A DNA stretch of 14,088 nt, taken from DATLWR01 sp035576205. Lineage in GTDB: Bacteria > Pseudomonadota > Zetaproteobacteria > Mariprofundales > Mariprofundaceae. Position 1 is the stretch's first letter. Each line of letters starts with the position of its first letter. The notes below the pieces were generated by a model. It saw only the letters and a list, made by a program, of their open reading frames with translations, was not told the DNA's origin and made no database searches. The translations under genes were made by a program, and so were the position numbers. Shown here one piece after another: positions 6,689-13,335 of this stretch. The stretch covers positions 1 to 14,088 of the forward strand of contig DATLWR010000022.1 in assembly GCA_035576205.1 (NCBI GenBank), given 5' to 3'.

Positions 6689-7780
6689 ATGACCGAACTC
6701 GCCCGTACCCCACTGTATGCCGAGCATGTGAAACTGGGCGGCAAGATGGTGCCTTTCGCCGGCTTCGAGATGCCGGTGCAGTACCCGGACGGTGCCCTGC
6801 AGGAATACCACTTCGTGCGCGGCGGCGGGGCCGGGCTGTTCGATATCACGCACATGGGACAGGTGCGGGTGACGGGAGCCGAAGCGCTCGCCTTCCTGCA
6901 ATACGTCACGACCAACGACGTCTCGCTGCTCGCTGACGGCCAGGTGCAGTATTCGGCGCTGCTCAACGACGCCGGCACCTTCATCGACGACATCACGACC
7001 TACCGCATCTCCGAGACCGAATATTACCTCTGCATCAACGCCTCCAACCGCTACAAGGATGTGGCGCACCTGCAGGAGATGGCCACCGATTTCGACGTGA
7101 TCGTCGTCGATGAATCCGATGCCACGACACTGCTCGCCCTGCAGGGTGCGGCGGCACAATCCGTGCTGCAGCCGCTGGTCGCCGCCGATCTGGAATCCAT
7201 CGGCTACTACCGCTTCGCCGTAACCCGCATCGACGGCGCGGCGGGCATCGTCTCCCGCACCGGCTACACCGGCGAGGACGGTTTCGAGATCTACATCCCC
7301 AACAGCGCTGCGCGCCCGGTGTGGGAGAAACTGCTGGCAAACGGCGCCAAACCGATTGGTCTCGCCGCCCGCGACATGCTGCGCACCGAGATGGGCTATG
7401 CCCTCTACGGCCACGAGATCAGCGATGCGGTGACGCCAGTCGAGGCGAAGCTCATGTGGATCACGAAGCTCGACAAGGGCGAGTTCATCGGCAGCGGCGC
7501 GGTGATGGCCCGCAAGGAAGCGGGACCCGCGAAGAAACTGATCGCCCTGAAGCTGACCGAGCGCGGCATCCCGCGCGAGCACTACAAGGTGGTCTGTGAC
7601 GGCAAGGTGGTCGGCGAGGTGACCAGCGGCATGCATTCTCCCGCTGCCGGCGGTGTCGCCATCGCCTATGTCGAGCCGGCCTATGCCGGGCGCGACGATC
7701 TCGCCGTCGACATCCGCGGCAAGGCAGTAGCAGCCGCCCGCACCACCACCCCATTCGTACCCAGCCGGGTCCGCAAATAA
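6689..7780 (+). CDS. gcvT: Glycine cleavage system T protein (aminomethyltransferase)
   Basis: Transfers the methylene group from aminomethyl-lipoyl-GcvH to tetrahydrofolate, releasing ammonia and 5,10-methylene-THF. The 363 residues are the normal length (E. coli 364). Typical motifs are TPLYAEHVKLGGKMVPFAGF (7-26), GLFDITHMGQ (49-58), and LLNDAGTFIDD with Asp100/Asp101, the latter being the folate-activating Asp of the family. RTGYTGEDGFEIY follows in the middle, and the C-terminal domain has GEVTSGMHSP. The ATG at 6689 follows AGAGG at 6679-6683. The start lies one base past the folD stop; translational coupling is likely. The gene is complete, with nothing unusual seen. Confidence 0.96.
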   Translation: MTELARTPLYAEHVKLGGKMVPFAGFEMPVQYPDGALQEYHFVRGGGAGLFDITHMGQVRVTGAEALAFLQYVTTNDVSLLADGQVQYSALLNDAGTFIDDITTYRISETEYYLCINASNRYKDVAHLQEMATDFDVIVVDESDATTLLALQGAAAQSVLQPLVAADLESIGYYRFAVTRIDGAAGIVSRTGYTGEDGFEIYIPNSAARPVWEKLLANGAKPIGLAARDMLRTEMGYALYGHEISDAVTPVEAKLMWITKLDKGEFIGSGAVMARKEAGPAKKLIALKLTERGIPREHYKVVCDGKVVGEVTSGMHSPAAGGVAIAYVEPAYAGRDDLAVDIRGKAVAAARTTTPFVPSRVRK

Positions 7781-7802
7781 ATCCCCTTAACGGAGAGACG
7801 CC

Positions 7803-8177
7803 ATGAGCATTCCAGCCGATCTGAAATACACCAAAGAACACGAGTGGGTTCGTATCGAGGGCGACATCGCCACGCTCGGCATCAGCGACCATGCGCAGGA
7901 AGCGCTCGGCGACATCGTCTTCGTCGAACTGCCGGAAGTGGGCCGCAAGCTTGCCGCCGGCGAGGCCTTTGCCGTCGTCGAGTCGGTGAAGGCAGTCTCC
8001 GACGTCTATGCGCCGGTCGGTGGCGAGGTGATCGAGGTAAACTCGGCACTGGAGAACGCCCCCGAGCAGGTCAACGGCGAGCCCTACGGCAACGGCTGGA
8101 TCGCCAAGGTGAAGATGAGCGGCGAATCCGTCGAGCTGATGGACGAGGCCGCTTACGCCACCTTCCTGGAAGAGTAA
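7803..8177 (+). CDS. gcvH: Glycine cleavage system H protein (lipoyl carrier)
   Basis: Small lipoylated shuttle that carries the aminomethyl group from the P protein to the T protein and returns reduced lipoate to the L protein (dihydrolipoamide dehydrogenase, not in this window). At 124 residues it is of normal length. The lipoyl-acceptor is Lys63 in the AVVESVKAVSDVYAPVGG motif. The N-terminus KYTKEHEWVRIEGDIATLGI and the NGEPYGNGWIAKVK segment are family hallmarks. GGAGAG (7792-7797) sits five bases before the ATG at 7803, the strongest ribosome-binding site of the operon, fitting a carrier needed in excess. The gap from gcvT is 22 bases. Confidence 0.97.
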   Translation: MSIPADLKYTKEHEWVRIEGDIATLGISDHAQEALGDIVFVELPEVGRKLAAGEAFAVVESVKAVSDVYAPVGGEVIEVNSALENAPEQVNGEPYGNGWIAKVKMSGESVELMDEAAYATFLEE

Positions 8178-8193
8178 GCCGTATCCTTTCCGG

Positions 8194-8214
8194 CGGGGGT
8201 GGCCTTCGCCCCCG
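8194..8214 (+). promoter_or_regulatory. Hairpin between gcvH and gcvPA, possible attenuator
   Basis: CGGGGG (8194-8199) pairs with CCCCCG (8209-8214) over the loop TGGCCTTCG, followed by only TTTCCC. The short T-tract suggests a weak or partial terminator, or an RNA-stabilising stem that could raise gcvT-gcvH message relative to gcvP. It lies in the 68-base gap, the largest inside the operon. Confidence 0.4.
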
Positions 8215-8245
8215 TTTCCCAGACCCTGACCGCCCCGAGGATAAG

Positions 8246-9592
8246 ATGAGATTCCTGCCCCATACCGATGCCGACCGTTCGGCCATGCTGCAAACCATCG
8301 GCGTGAAATCCGCCGCCGAGCTGTTCGCCGACATCCCCGCCCAGTTGCATATCAAGGAGGGTTCACTGAACCTGGCCACGGCGCTGCACGAGGCGGGCAT
8401 CGTGCGCAAGTTCACCGCGGCAGCCGATGCCAACCGCCATGCCGGCAATACCCGCTGCTTCCTCGGTGGCGGCACCTACCACCACTTCGTGCCGGCGGTG
8501 GTCGATTACGTCATCAGCCGTGGCGAGTTCCTGACCGCCTACACTCCCTACCAGCCGGAGATCAGCCAAGGCACGCTGCAGACGCTGTTCGAGTTCCAGA
8601 CCATGGTGGCGCGCCTCCTGAACATGGATGTCGCCAACGCCTCGATGTACGACGCCGCCACTGCAGTCGCCGAGGCAGCACTCATGGCCCGCCGCATCAC
8701 CCGCCGGCACCGCACCGTGGTCGCCACGAGCGTCAATCCGCGCTACCGGGCGGTGACCCGCAACTACCTCTCCTGGCTCGACGGCGAGGAGATCGAGGTG
8801 CCGTGCACGGGCTTCGCCACCGATCTCGAGGCGCTGATCGCCGCCATCGACGACAATACCGCCAGCGTCATCGTGCAGTACCCCGATTTCTACGGCTCGG
8901 TCTACGATCTCGCCCCGCTGCGCGAGGCGTGCGACAGGCACGGCGCGCTGATGGTGGTGAGCTTCGGCGACGTCTCGGCCTTCGGCCTCATCGAGGCGCC
9001 CGGTTCGTTCGGCGCCGACATCGTCTGCGGCTCCGGCCAGGCACTCGGCATCCCGATGGGCTTCGGCGGCCCGCACATCGGTCTGTTCGCATGCCGGCAG
9101 AAGCATGTACGGCAGATGCCCGGCCGCGTCTGCGGCATGACGGAAGATGCCGACGGCCGCCGCGGCTTCGTGCTGACGCTCTCCACCCGCGAACAGCATA
9201 TCCGCCGCGAGAAGGCGACCAGCAACATCTGCTCCAACCAGGGGCTGATGTGCACCGCCAACGCCACCTATATGACGCTGCTCGGAGATGCGGGGCTGGC
9301 CACCGTCGCCCAACGCTCGGCGGCAGCCCTCGCGCAACTCGTTGCCGGCCTGCCGGCGCACGTGACGGCGGCTGGCGGCGCCCGCTACAACGAGACCGTA
9401 CTGAGTTTCGAATCGAATGCCGTGCGTGATCGCTTCCTGAAGCTTGCGGAGGAGCGTGCCATCTTCGCCGGCATCCCGCTGGAGAAGATCGATCCGGATG
9501 CAAGCAACGAACACCTGCTCGTCGCCACCACCGAAATGATCGAGGCAACCGACATCGCCGACTACCTCACTGCGCTGGAGGCTTCGAAATGA
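8246..9592 (+). CDS. gcvPA: Glycine dehydrogenase (decarboxylating) subunit 1
   Basis: N-terminal half of the split P protein. With GcvPB it decarboxylates glycine via pyridoxal phosphate and loads the aminomethyl group onto lipoyl-GcvH. The 448 residues match the split-type subunit. Signature segments are RFLPHTDADRSAML at the start, CFLGGGTYHHFVPAVVDYVI (71-90), AYTPYQPEISQGTLQTLFEF (98-117) and NASMYDAATAVAEAALMA. The C-terminal half has GIPMGFGGPHIGLFACR and REQHIRREKATSNICSNQGL. This subunit lacks the PLP lysine, which sits in GcvPB. ATG at 8246 follows GAGG (8237-8240). The frame is open farther upstream through gcvH, but that is not coding. The stop overlaps the gcvPB start (ATGA), which couples the two subunits. 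Confidence 0.96.
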   Translation: MRFLPHTDADRSAMLQTIGVKSAAELFADIPAQLHIKEGSLNLATALHEAGIVRKFTAAADANRHAGNTRCFLGGGTYHHFVPAVVDYVISRGEFLTAYTPYQPEISQGTLQTLFEFQTMVARLLNMDVANASMYDAATAVAEAALMARRITRRHRTVVATSVNPRYRAVTRNYLSWLDGEEIEVPCTGFATDLEALIAAIDDNTASVIVQYPDFYGSVYDLAPLREACDRHGALMVVSFGDVSAFGLIEAPGSFGADIVCGSGQALGIPMGFGGPHIGLFACRQKHVRQMPGRVCGMTEDADGRRGFVLTLSTREQHIRREKATSNICSNQGLMCTANATYMTLLGDAGLATVAQRSAAALAQLVAGLPAHVTAAGGARYNETVLSFESNAVRDRFLKLAEERAIFAGIPLEKIDPDASNEHLLVATTEMIEATDIADYLTALEASK

Positions 9593-11067
9593 ACGACACA
9601 CGCTATTCCGGCGTTGCCGGCCTGATGCACGAGGAGCCCCTGCTCTTCGAGCGCGCTCACAAGGCTGCCACCTCCATTTCGCTGCCGGGTGTCGAGGGTG
9701 ACACGCCCGCCGCCCTCGCCGGTTTTGCCCGCAAACAGGCGGCCGGGATTCCAGGGTTGTCGGAACCCGAAGCGGTACGCCACTTCGTGCGCCTTAGCCA
9801 GTGGAACCACGGCATCGAGACCGGCTTCTACCCGCTCGGCTCCTGCACCATGAAATACAACCCGCGTGTTCATGAGAATCTGGTACGCCTGCCGGGCCTT
9901 GCACACCTGCATCCGGACCAGCCGGAAGCGACCGCGCAGGGTGCCTTGGCGCTGCTCTTCGAGCTGCAGGAGTGGCTGGGCGAGATCGCCGGCCTGCCGC
10001 ATGTGACGCTGCAACCGGCCGCCGGTGCGCACGGCGAGCTCACCGGCATCATGATGATCCGCGCCTACCACGAGGCGCGCGGCGACACCAAACGCCGCAT
10101 CGTGCTGGTGCCCGACTCGGCGCACGGCACCAATCCGGCATCGGCCGCGCTCGCCGGCCTCGCCACGGTCGAGATAAAATCGGGTGCCGACGGCCGCATC
10201 GATCTGGATGAACTGAAAGCGCATCTGAGCGACGAGGTGGCGGCCGTGATGCTGACCAACCCGAATACCGCCGGCGCCTTCGAATCGGAGATCGTCGAGA
10301 TCTGCCGGCTGGTGCACGAAGCAGGCGGCCTCGTCTACGGCGACGGCGCCAACCTCAACGCACTGGTCGGTGTGGCTCGTCCGGGAGATATGGGCATCGA
10401 CTGCCTGCACATCAACGTGCACAAGACCTTCTCGACGCCGCACGGCGGCGGCGGCCCGGGTGCCGGACCGGTAGCGGTGAACGAAGCCCTTGCCCCTTTC
10501 CTGCCGATGCCGCGCATCGAGAAGTCAGGGGATCATTATCACATCGTCCACGAAGCAGCCAACAGTATCGGGCCGGTGTTCGGCTCCGTCGGCCAGGTCG
10601 GCGTGCTGCTCAGAGCCGCCGCCTACATCGCCGCCTTCGGCCGCGAGCATCTGCACAAGATCGCCACCGATGCGGTACTGAACGCCAACTACGTGCTGGC
10701 GCGGCTGAAGGATGCCTATCACGTGCCGTTCCCGGGTCTGTGCAAGCACGAGTGCCTGCTCACCGACGAGATCCAGAACCACCACGGCATCAAGACGCTG
10801 GACATCGCCAAGCGACTGATCGACCTCGGCTTCCATCCGATGACCGTCTATTTTCCTCTCATTGTCCATGGCGCCATGCTGATCGAGCCGACGGAGACGG
10901 AGTCGAAGGCGACCCTCGACCACTTCTGCGATGCCATGCTCGAGATCGCCCGCGACTGCGAGGCGGGCAATGTCGAGGCGCTGCACGAAGCTCCGCTTAT
11001 GCCGGTACGCCGGCGACTCGACGAGACGCAGGCGGCCCGCAAGCCGGTGCTGGTCTGGCAGGATTGA
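9589..11067 (+). CDS. gcvPB: Glycine dehydrogenase (decarboxylating) subunit 2
   Basis: C-terminal half of the split P protein and the PLP-bearing subunit. The Schiff-base lysine is Lys279 in DCLHINVHKTFSTPHGGGGP. Other hallmarks: GFYPLGSCTMKYNPR (79-93), LQPAAGAHGELTGIMMIRAY (141-160), PDSAHGTNPASAALAG (175-190), VMLTNPNTAGAFE and the C-terminal YFPLIVHGAMLIEPTETESK. The 492 residues are typical. The ATG at 9589 overlaps the gcvPA stop by four bases. It is the last gene of the folD-gcvT-gcvH-gcvPA-gcvPB operon. Split P proteins occur in many bacteria and archaea, while E. coli and many betaproteobacteria have one fused protein of about 950 residues, so this trait helps in narrowing down the host. 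Confidence 0.96.
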   Translation: MNDTRYSGVAGLMHEEPLLFERAHKAATSISLPGVEGDTPAALAGFARKQAAGIPGLSEPEAVRHFVRLSQWNHGIETGFYPLGSCTMKYNPRVHENLVRLPGLAHLHPDQPEATAQGALALLFELQEWLGEIAGLPHVTLQPAAGAHGELTGIMMIRAYHEARGDTKRRIVLVPDSAHGTNPASAALAGLATVEIKSGADGRIDLDELKAHLSDEVAAVMLTNPNTAGAFESEIVEICRLVHEAGGLVYGDGANLNALVGVARPGDMGIDCLHINVHKTFSTPHGGGGPGAGPVAVNEALAPFLPMPRIEKSGDHYHIVHEAANSIGPVFGSVGQVGVLLRAAAYIAAFGREHLHKIATDAVLNANYVLARLKDAYHVPFPGLCKHECLLTDEIQNHHGIKTLDIAKRLIDLGFHPMTVYFPLIVHGAMLIEPTETESKATLDHFCDAMLEIARDCEAGNVEALHEAPLMPVRRRLDETQAARKPVLVWQD

Positions 11068-11095
11068 TGATTTAGATACGGCCAGCACTTCCTGC

Positions 11096-11113
11096 CCGCA
11101 CATGGATGTGCGG
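11096..11113. repeat. Hairpin shortly after gcvPB
   Basis: CCGCACA (11096-11102) and TGTGCGG (11107-11113) form a perfect 7-bp stem with a TGGA loop, 29 bases after the gcvPB stop. No T-run follows, so it is either a factor-dependent end or a 3' stabilising stem of the gcv message. Confidence 0.45.
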
Positions 11114-11140
11114 TGGCTGAACATCGTGAAGCCGTAAGCA

Positions 11141-11196
11141 AAGCAAGACCGCGCTCTTGCGAAGCGTTCCAAGCAAAAGGCAGGACGCTCTTTTGC
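11141..11196 (-). terminator. Two tandem similar hairpins at a convergent gene boundary
   Basis: Unit 1: GCAAGA (11143-11148) with TCTTGC (11155-11160). Unit 2: GCAAAAG (11173-11179) with CTTTTGC (11190-11196). The units begin 30 bases apart and share the frame AAGCAA...CGCTCTT...GCGAA, with stem changes that keep pairing. On the minus strand unit 1 is followed by TTTGCTT, so it can plausibly end hemJ transcription. On the plus strand neither has a T-tail. Termination is inferred, and a small repeated element is the alternative. Confidence 0.45.
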
Positions 11197-11207
11197 GAAT
11201 GATTAAA

Positions 11208-11630
11208 TCAGAACGGCCGCACGACCACCAGCATCACCACCACGATCAGGATCAGCGTCGGAATTTCGTTGTACATGCGATAGAAGGTGTGCGGACGATG
11301 GTTACGACCGGCGGCGAAATCGGCCACCACACGGCCGTTATGGATGTGGAAACCGAGCAGGATCGCCACCAGCGTCATCTTGGACCAGAACCAGACCGTA
11401 TCGTAGACGATCTCCCACTCGATCCAGGCCAGCCACATGCCGAAGAAGATCGTGGCCATCATCGCCGGCCGCATGATGAAGCGGTAGAGCTTGCGCTCCA
11501 TGACGCAGAACTGTTCGTGCACCGGCCCGTCCGGGTGGCCGGCGTGATAGACGAAGATGCGCGGCAGGTAGAAGAGCCCCGCGAACCAGGAAACCATGGA
11601 AATGATGTGCAGCGATTTGATCCAGAGCAT
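11208..11630 (-). CDS. hemJ: Protoporphyrinogen IX oxidase HemJ
   Basis: A 140-residue inner-membrane protein with four predicted hydrophobic segments (about 5-25, 54-72, 79-97 and 120-139). It carries out the six-electron oxidation of protoporphyrinogen IX to protoporphyrin IX in haem synthesis in bacteria lacking HemG or HemY. The N-terminus WIKSLHIISMVSWFAGLFYL, including conserved His8, is characteristic of HemJ (formerly UPF0093). The RPAMMATIFFGMWLA, WSKMTLVAILLGFH and FYRMYNEIPTLILI segments complete the family pattern. The ATG at 11630 is the natural start, with no clear Shine-Dalgarno. Only 49 bases separate it from the terminator of the upstream barrel gene. A weak promoter match (TTGTGG, 17 bases, TAGCTT) would start transcription almost at the ATG. 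It may be nearly leaderless or may depend on readthrough. Confidence 0.92.
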   Translation of the reverse strand: MLWIKSLHIISMVSWFAGLFYLPRIFVYHAGHPDGPVHEQFCVMERKLYRFIMRPAMMATIFFGMWLAWIEWEIVYDTVWFWSKMTLVAILLGFHIHNGRVVADFAAGRNHRPHTFYRMYNEIPTLILIVVVMLVVVRPF

Positions 11631-11679
11631 GGCGCCAAGCTAGGTGCTGCGGGGCCGGCCCACAACCGCCGGCAGCCCG

Positions 11680-11710
11680 AAAAAAAACGGCCCCGGATGA
11701 ACCGGGGCCG
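11680..11710 (-). terminator. Intrinsic terminator of barrel gene A
   Basis: On the minus strand CGGCCCCGG (11710-11702), a 5-base loop and CCGGGGCCG (11696-11688) form a perfect 9-bp GC stem followed by eight T residues (11687-11680). This is a textbook rho-independent terminator, 21 bases past the stop of barrel gene A. Confidence 0.93.
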
Positions 11711-11731
11711 CATCGTCTCAGGAGCCGGAAC

Positions 11732-12373
11732 TCAGAAGCCGTATCTGGCCGTGGCGGTAATGCCCCAGACATCCAGGCCGCTAAAGTTTGCGTTCGGCGT
11801 GGTGGTCGCCTTGTTGGAATAGACCGTCGCATCCACACCCACGCGCCACTGGTCATTGAGACCGTAATCGAAGCCACCGCCATAGCTGAAGGTAGTCGTG
11901 GTAGCGTGCGCCGTCGGTGCATAGGTGAACGGCGGCACCGGCGAAGCAAAGGTAAACCGCGATTTCATCGTCGTCGCACCGATCACGCCGTAGACACGGA
12001 AGCCGTTCGTAAACGGATATTGCAGTTTCAGCAAATAGGCGACGAACCAGTCGATACTGACCTTGGCCGGTGTCGGCGTAGTCAGGGTCACCGGACCGAC
12101 AGTGTCGGGTTGCGAGAAGCCGACCGGAACGATCAGCGTCCCGCCCGTCTTGCCGGTCGTGCCGAACCTGACCTCGACACCGACATTGTCGTTGAAATCG
12201 TTGCCCACCATGCCATAGCCGCCGAATGCCGCTTTCGATCCGGGACCGGCATCGATGATGAAGTCGCCCACACCGGCACCGACATACGGATGCCAGTAGT
12301 CAGCCGCCTGCGCCGGCAAGGCGACGCCAAACAACCCGATGGCCAGGCAAAGAGAACGGAACACATTTTGCAT
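11732..12373 (-). CDS. Outer-membrane beta-barrel protein, copy A
   Basis: A 213-residue exported protein. MQNVFRSLCLAIGLFGVALP with a following AQA gives a signal peptide cut before ADY, leaving about 190 residues. The mature part alternates polar and hydrophobic residues and ends in ATARYGF, with the terminal Phe used by the BAM complex, as in small 8-strand barrels of the OmpA-like/OMP_b-brl kind. Other segments are HPYVGAGVGDFIIDAG, DWFVAYLLKLQYPF and SYGGGFDYGLNDQWRVGVDA. The function (porin-like, adhesin or structural) cannot be told. The start is the second of two adjacent Met codons because it aligns with copy C and lies eight bases from GGAGG; 12376 is the alternative. Its loop after strand 3 (TGKTGGTLIVPVGFSQPDTV) lacks the Cys pair of copies B and C. 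Last gene of the tandem array. Confidence 0.88.
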   Translation of the reverse strand: MQNVFRSLCLAIGLFGVALPAQAADYWHPYVGAGVGDFIIDAGPGSKAAFGGYGMVGNDFNDNVGVEVRFGTTGKTGGTLIVPVGFSQPDTVGPVTLTTPTPAKVSIDWFVAYLLKLQYPFTNGFRVYGVIGATTMKSRFTFASPVPPFTYAPTAHATTTTFSYGGGFDYGLNDQWRVGVDATVYSNKATTTPNANFSGLDVWGITATARYGF

Positions 12374-12380
12374 CATATGA

Positions 12381-12438
12381 ACCTCCCAAGGACTATTACG
12401 TAATACCCAGCGTAGTACAGGAAAATCACCTGCCGCAA
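12381..12438 (-). promoter_or_regulatory. Promoter, palindrome and RBS of barrel gene A
   Basis: On the minus strand: -35 TTGCGG (12438-12433), 18-base spacer, -10 TACGCT (12414-12409), then a perfect palindrome TATTACGTAATA (12405-12394) spanning the expected transcription start, then GGGAGGT (12387-12381) as ribosome-binding site. The same arrangement and spacing recur before copies B and C, while spacer bases differ, which supports a real promoter. Confidence 0.75.
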
Positions 12439-12483
12439 GTAGGGTTGGCATCGCCGGAGAAAAACATAACGGGTAATTTCATA

Positions 12484-12518
12484 GCAAAAACGAAACGGCC
12501 CCGGACGAACCGGGGCCG
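12484..12518 (-). terminator. Terminator hairpin of barrel gene B
   Basis: The same 9-bp stem as after copy A: CGGCCCCGG and CCGGGGCCG at 12496-12504 and 12510-12518. The tail on the minus strand is TTTCGTTTTTGC, a T-tract broken by CG, so termination may be less complete than after copy A. Confidence 0.8.
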
Positions 12519-12541
12519 CATCGTCTCAGGAGAACCGGGAC

Positions 12542-13183
12542 TCAGAATCCGTATCTGGCCGTCGCGGTGATGCCCCAGACATCCAGACCGCTGAAGGTGG
12601 CACCAGCGGTGGTCGTCGCCTTGTTGGAATAGATGGTCGCATCCATACCGACCCGCCACTGGTTGCCCAGCCCGTAATCGAAGCCGCCGCCGTAGCTGAG
12701 AGTCGTATACGTTTTGTTAAAGGTTGTTATGCCGCCTGTGTACGGTGGTATAAAGTTGAATGTCGTCTTCAACGTCGTGCCGCCGACCACACCGTAAACA
12801 TTGAACAGGGGTGTAATGGGATACTGCAGCTTGAGCAGATAGGCAACGAACCAGTTGACCTGGGCCTTGGCCGGGGATGGGGCCGTAAGAATGGTGGGGA
12901 TACAAGAGGTAGCAACAGCTATACATAAATTTCCGGACGGAACGACCATCGCGCCAGTGGTCTGGCCGGATCCGCCGAACCTGACCTCGGCACCGATATT
13001 CGGGGTGAAGTCCGCGCCCACCATGCCGTAGCCCCCAAAGGCGCTTTTCGATCCGCCACCGGCATCGATGATGAAGCTGCCCACACCGGCACCGGCGTAC
13101 GGACTCAAATCGATGGCCTGCGCCGGCACAGCGACGGCAAACAGACCGATGGCCAGGCAAAGAGAACGCAATACATTCTGCAT
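12542..13183 (-). CDS. Outer-membrane beta-barrel protein, copy B
   Basis: A 213-residue paralogue of copies A and C: signal peptide MQNVLRSLCLAIGLFAVAVP then AQA, mature barrel starting IDLSPYAGAGVGSFIIDAG, and the same ending LDVWGITATARYGF. The conserved central segment is NWFVAYLLKLQYPITPLFNV, and FDYGLGNQWRVGMDATIYSN precedes the last strand. It differs from A in a loop at about residues 82-100 (SGNLCIAVATSCIPTI) with Cys87 and Cys94, which could form a disulfide in a surface loop; that loop uses codons rare here (TTA, ATA, TGT). The mature N-terminus lacks the ADYWH present in A and C. The start is at the second Met, seven bases from GGAGG; 13186 is the alternative. It has its own promoter and terminator. 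Function unknown beyond outer-membrane location. Confidence 0.88.
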   Translation of the reverse strand: MQNVLRSLCLAIGLFAVAVPAQAIDLSPYAGAGVGSFIIDAGGGSKSAFGGYGMVGADFTPNIGAEVRFGGSGQTTGAMVVPSGNLCIAVATSCIPTILTAPSPAKAQVNWFVAYLLKLQYPITPLFNVYGVVGGTTLKTTFNFIPPYTGGITTFNKTYTTLSYGGGFDYGLGNQWRVGMDATIYSNKATTTAGATFSGLDVWGITATARYGF

Positions 13184-13189
13184 CATATG

Positions 13190-13248
13190 ACCTCCCTAGG
13201 ACTAACTACGTAATCGCCAGCGTAACCCAAGAAAAACGCTCTCTGCAA
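13190..13248 (-). promoter_or_regulatory. Promoter and RBS of barrel gene B
   Basis: On the minus strand: -35 TTGCAG (13248-13243), 18-base spacer, -10 TACGCT (13224-13219), ribosome-binding site GGGAGGT (13196-13190). The palindrome at the predicted start is degraded: the core TACGTA (13207-13212) remains but the outer arm is ACT in place of ATT on one side. If the palindrome is an operator, copy B may be regulated differently. Confidence 0.72.
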
Positions 13249-13287
13249 GGTGGAACGCAAAGCGGAATGATCATTTCGAAGCAACAA

Positions 13288-13315
13288 CGAAACGGCCCCG
13301 GATGAACCGGGGCCG
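13288..13315 (-). terminator. Terminator hairpin of barrel gene C
   Basis: CGGCCCCGG (13293-13301) and CCGGGGCCG (13307-13315) form the same perfect stem with an ATGAA loop as after copy A. The minus-strand tail TTTCGTTGTTGC is only moderately T-rich, so some readthrough into copy B is possible. Confidence 0.76.
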
Positions 13316-13335
13316 CTCGTCTCAGGAGGCTGAAC

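Noticed and set aside
7844..8245. Extension of gcvPA upstream through gcvH
   Set aside because: This part is the shifted frame of gcvH and is Arg-rich; the ATG at 8246 has a ribosome-binding site and matches the family N-terminus.
8363..9601. Long antisense open frame (412 codons) opposite gcvPA
   Set aside because: High-GC codon bias opens antisense frames; the composition is unlike a folded protein, and the well-conserved gcvPA occupies the other strand. The same holds for antisense frames at 399-1142, 1614-2627, 2903-4033, 6617-7636 and 9562-10443.
11157..11822. Plus-strand open frame opposite hemJ and the start of the barrel array
   Set aside because: His/Arg-rich antisense shadow crossing a terminator; hemJ on the minus strand is a clear family member.
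11680..13315. Three identical GC hairpins considered as a REP/CRISPR-like repeat
   Set aside because: Each lies directly after a barrel gene stop, with spacing near 0.8 kb and flanks that follow the gene duplication, so they are terminators copied with the cassettes.
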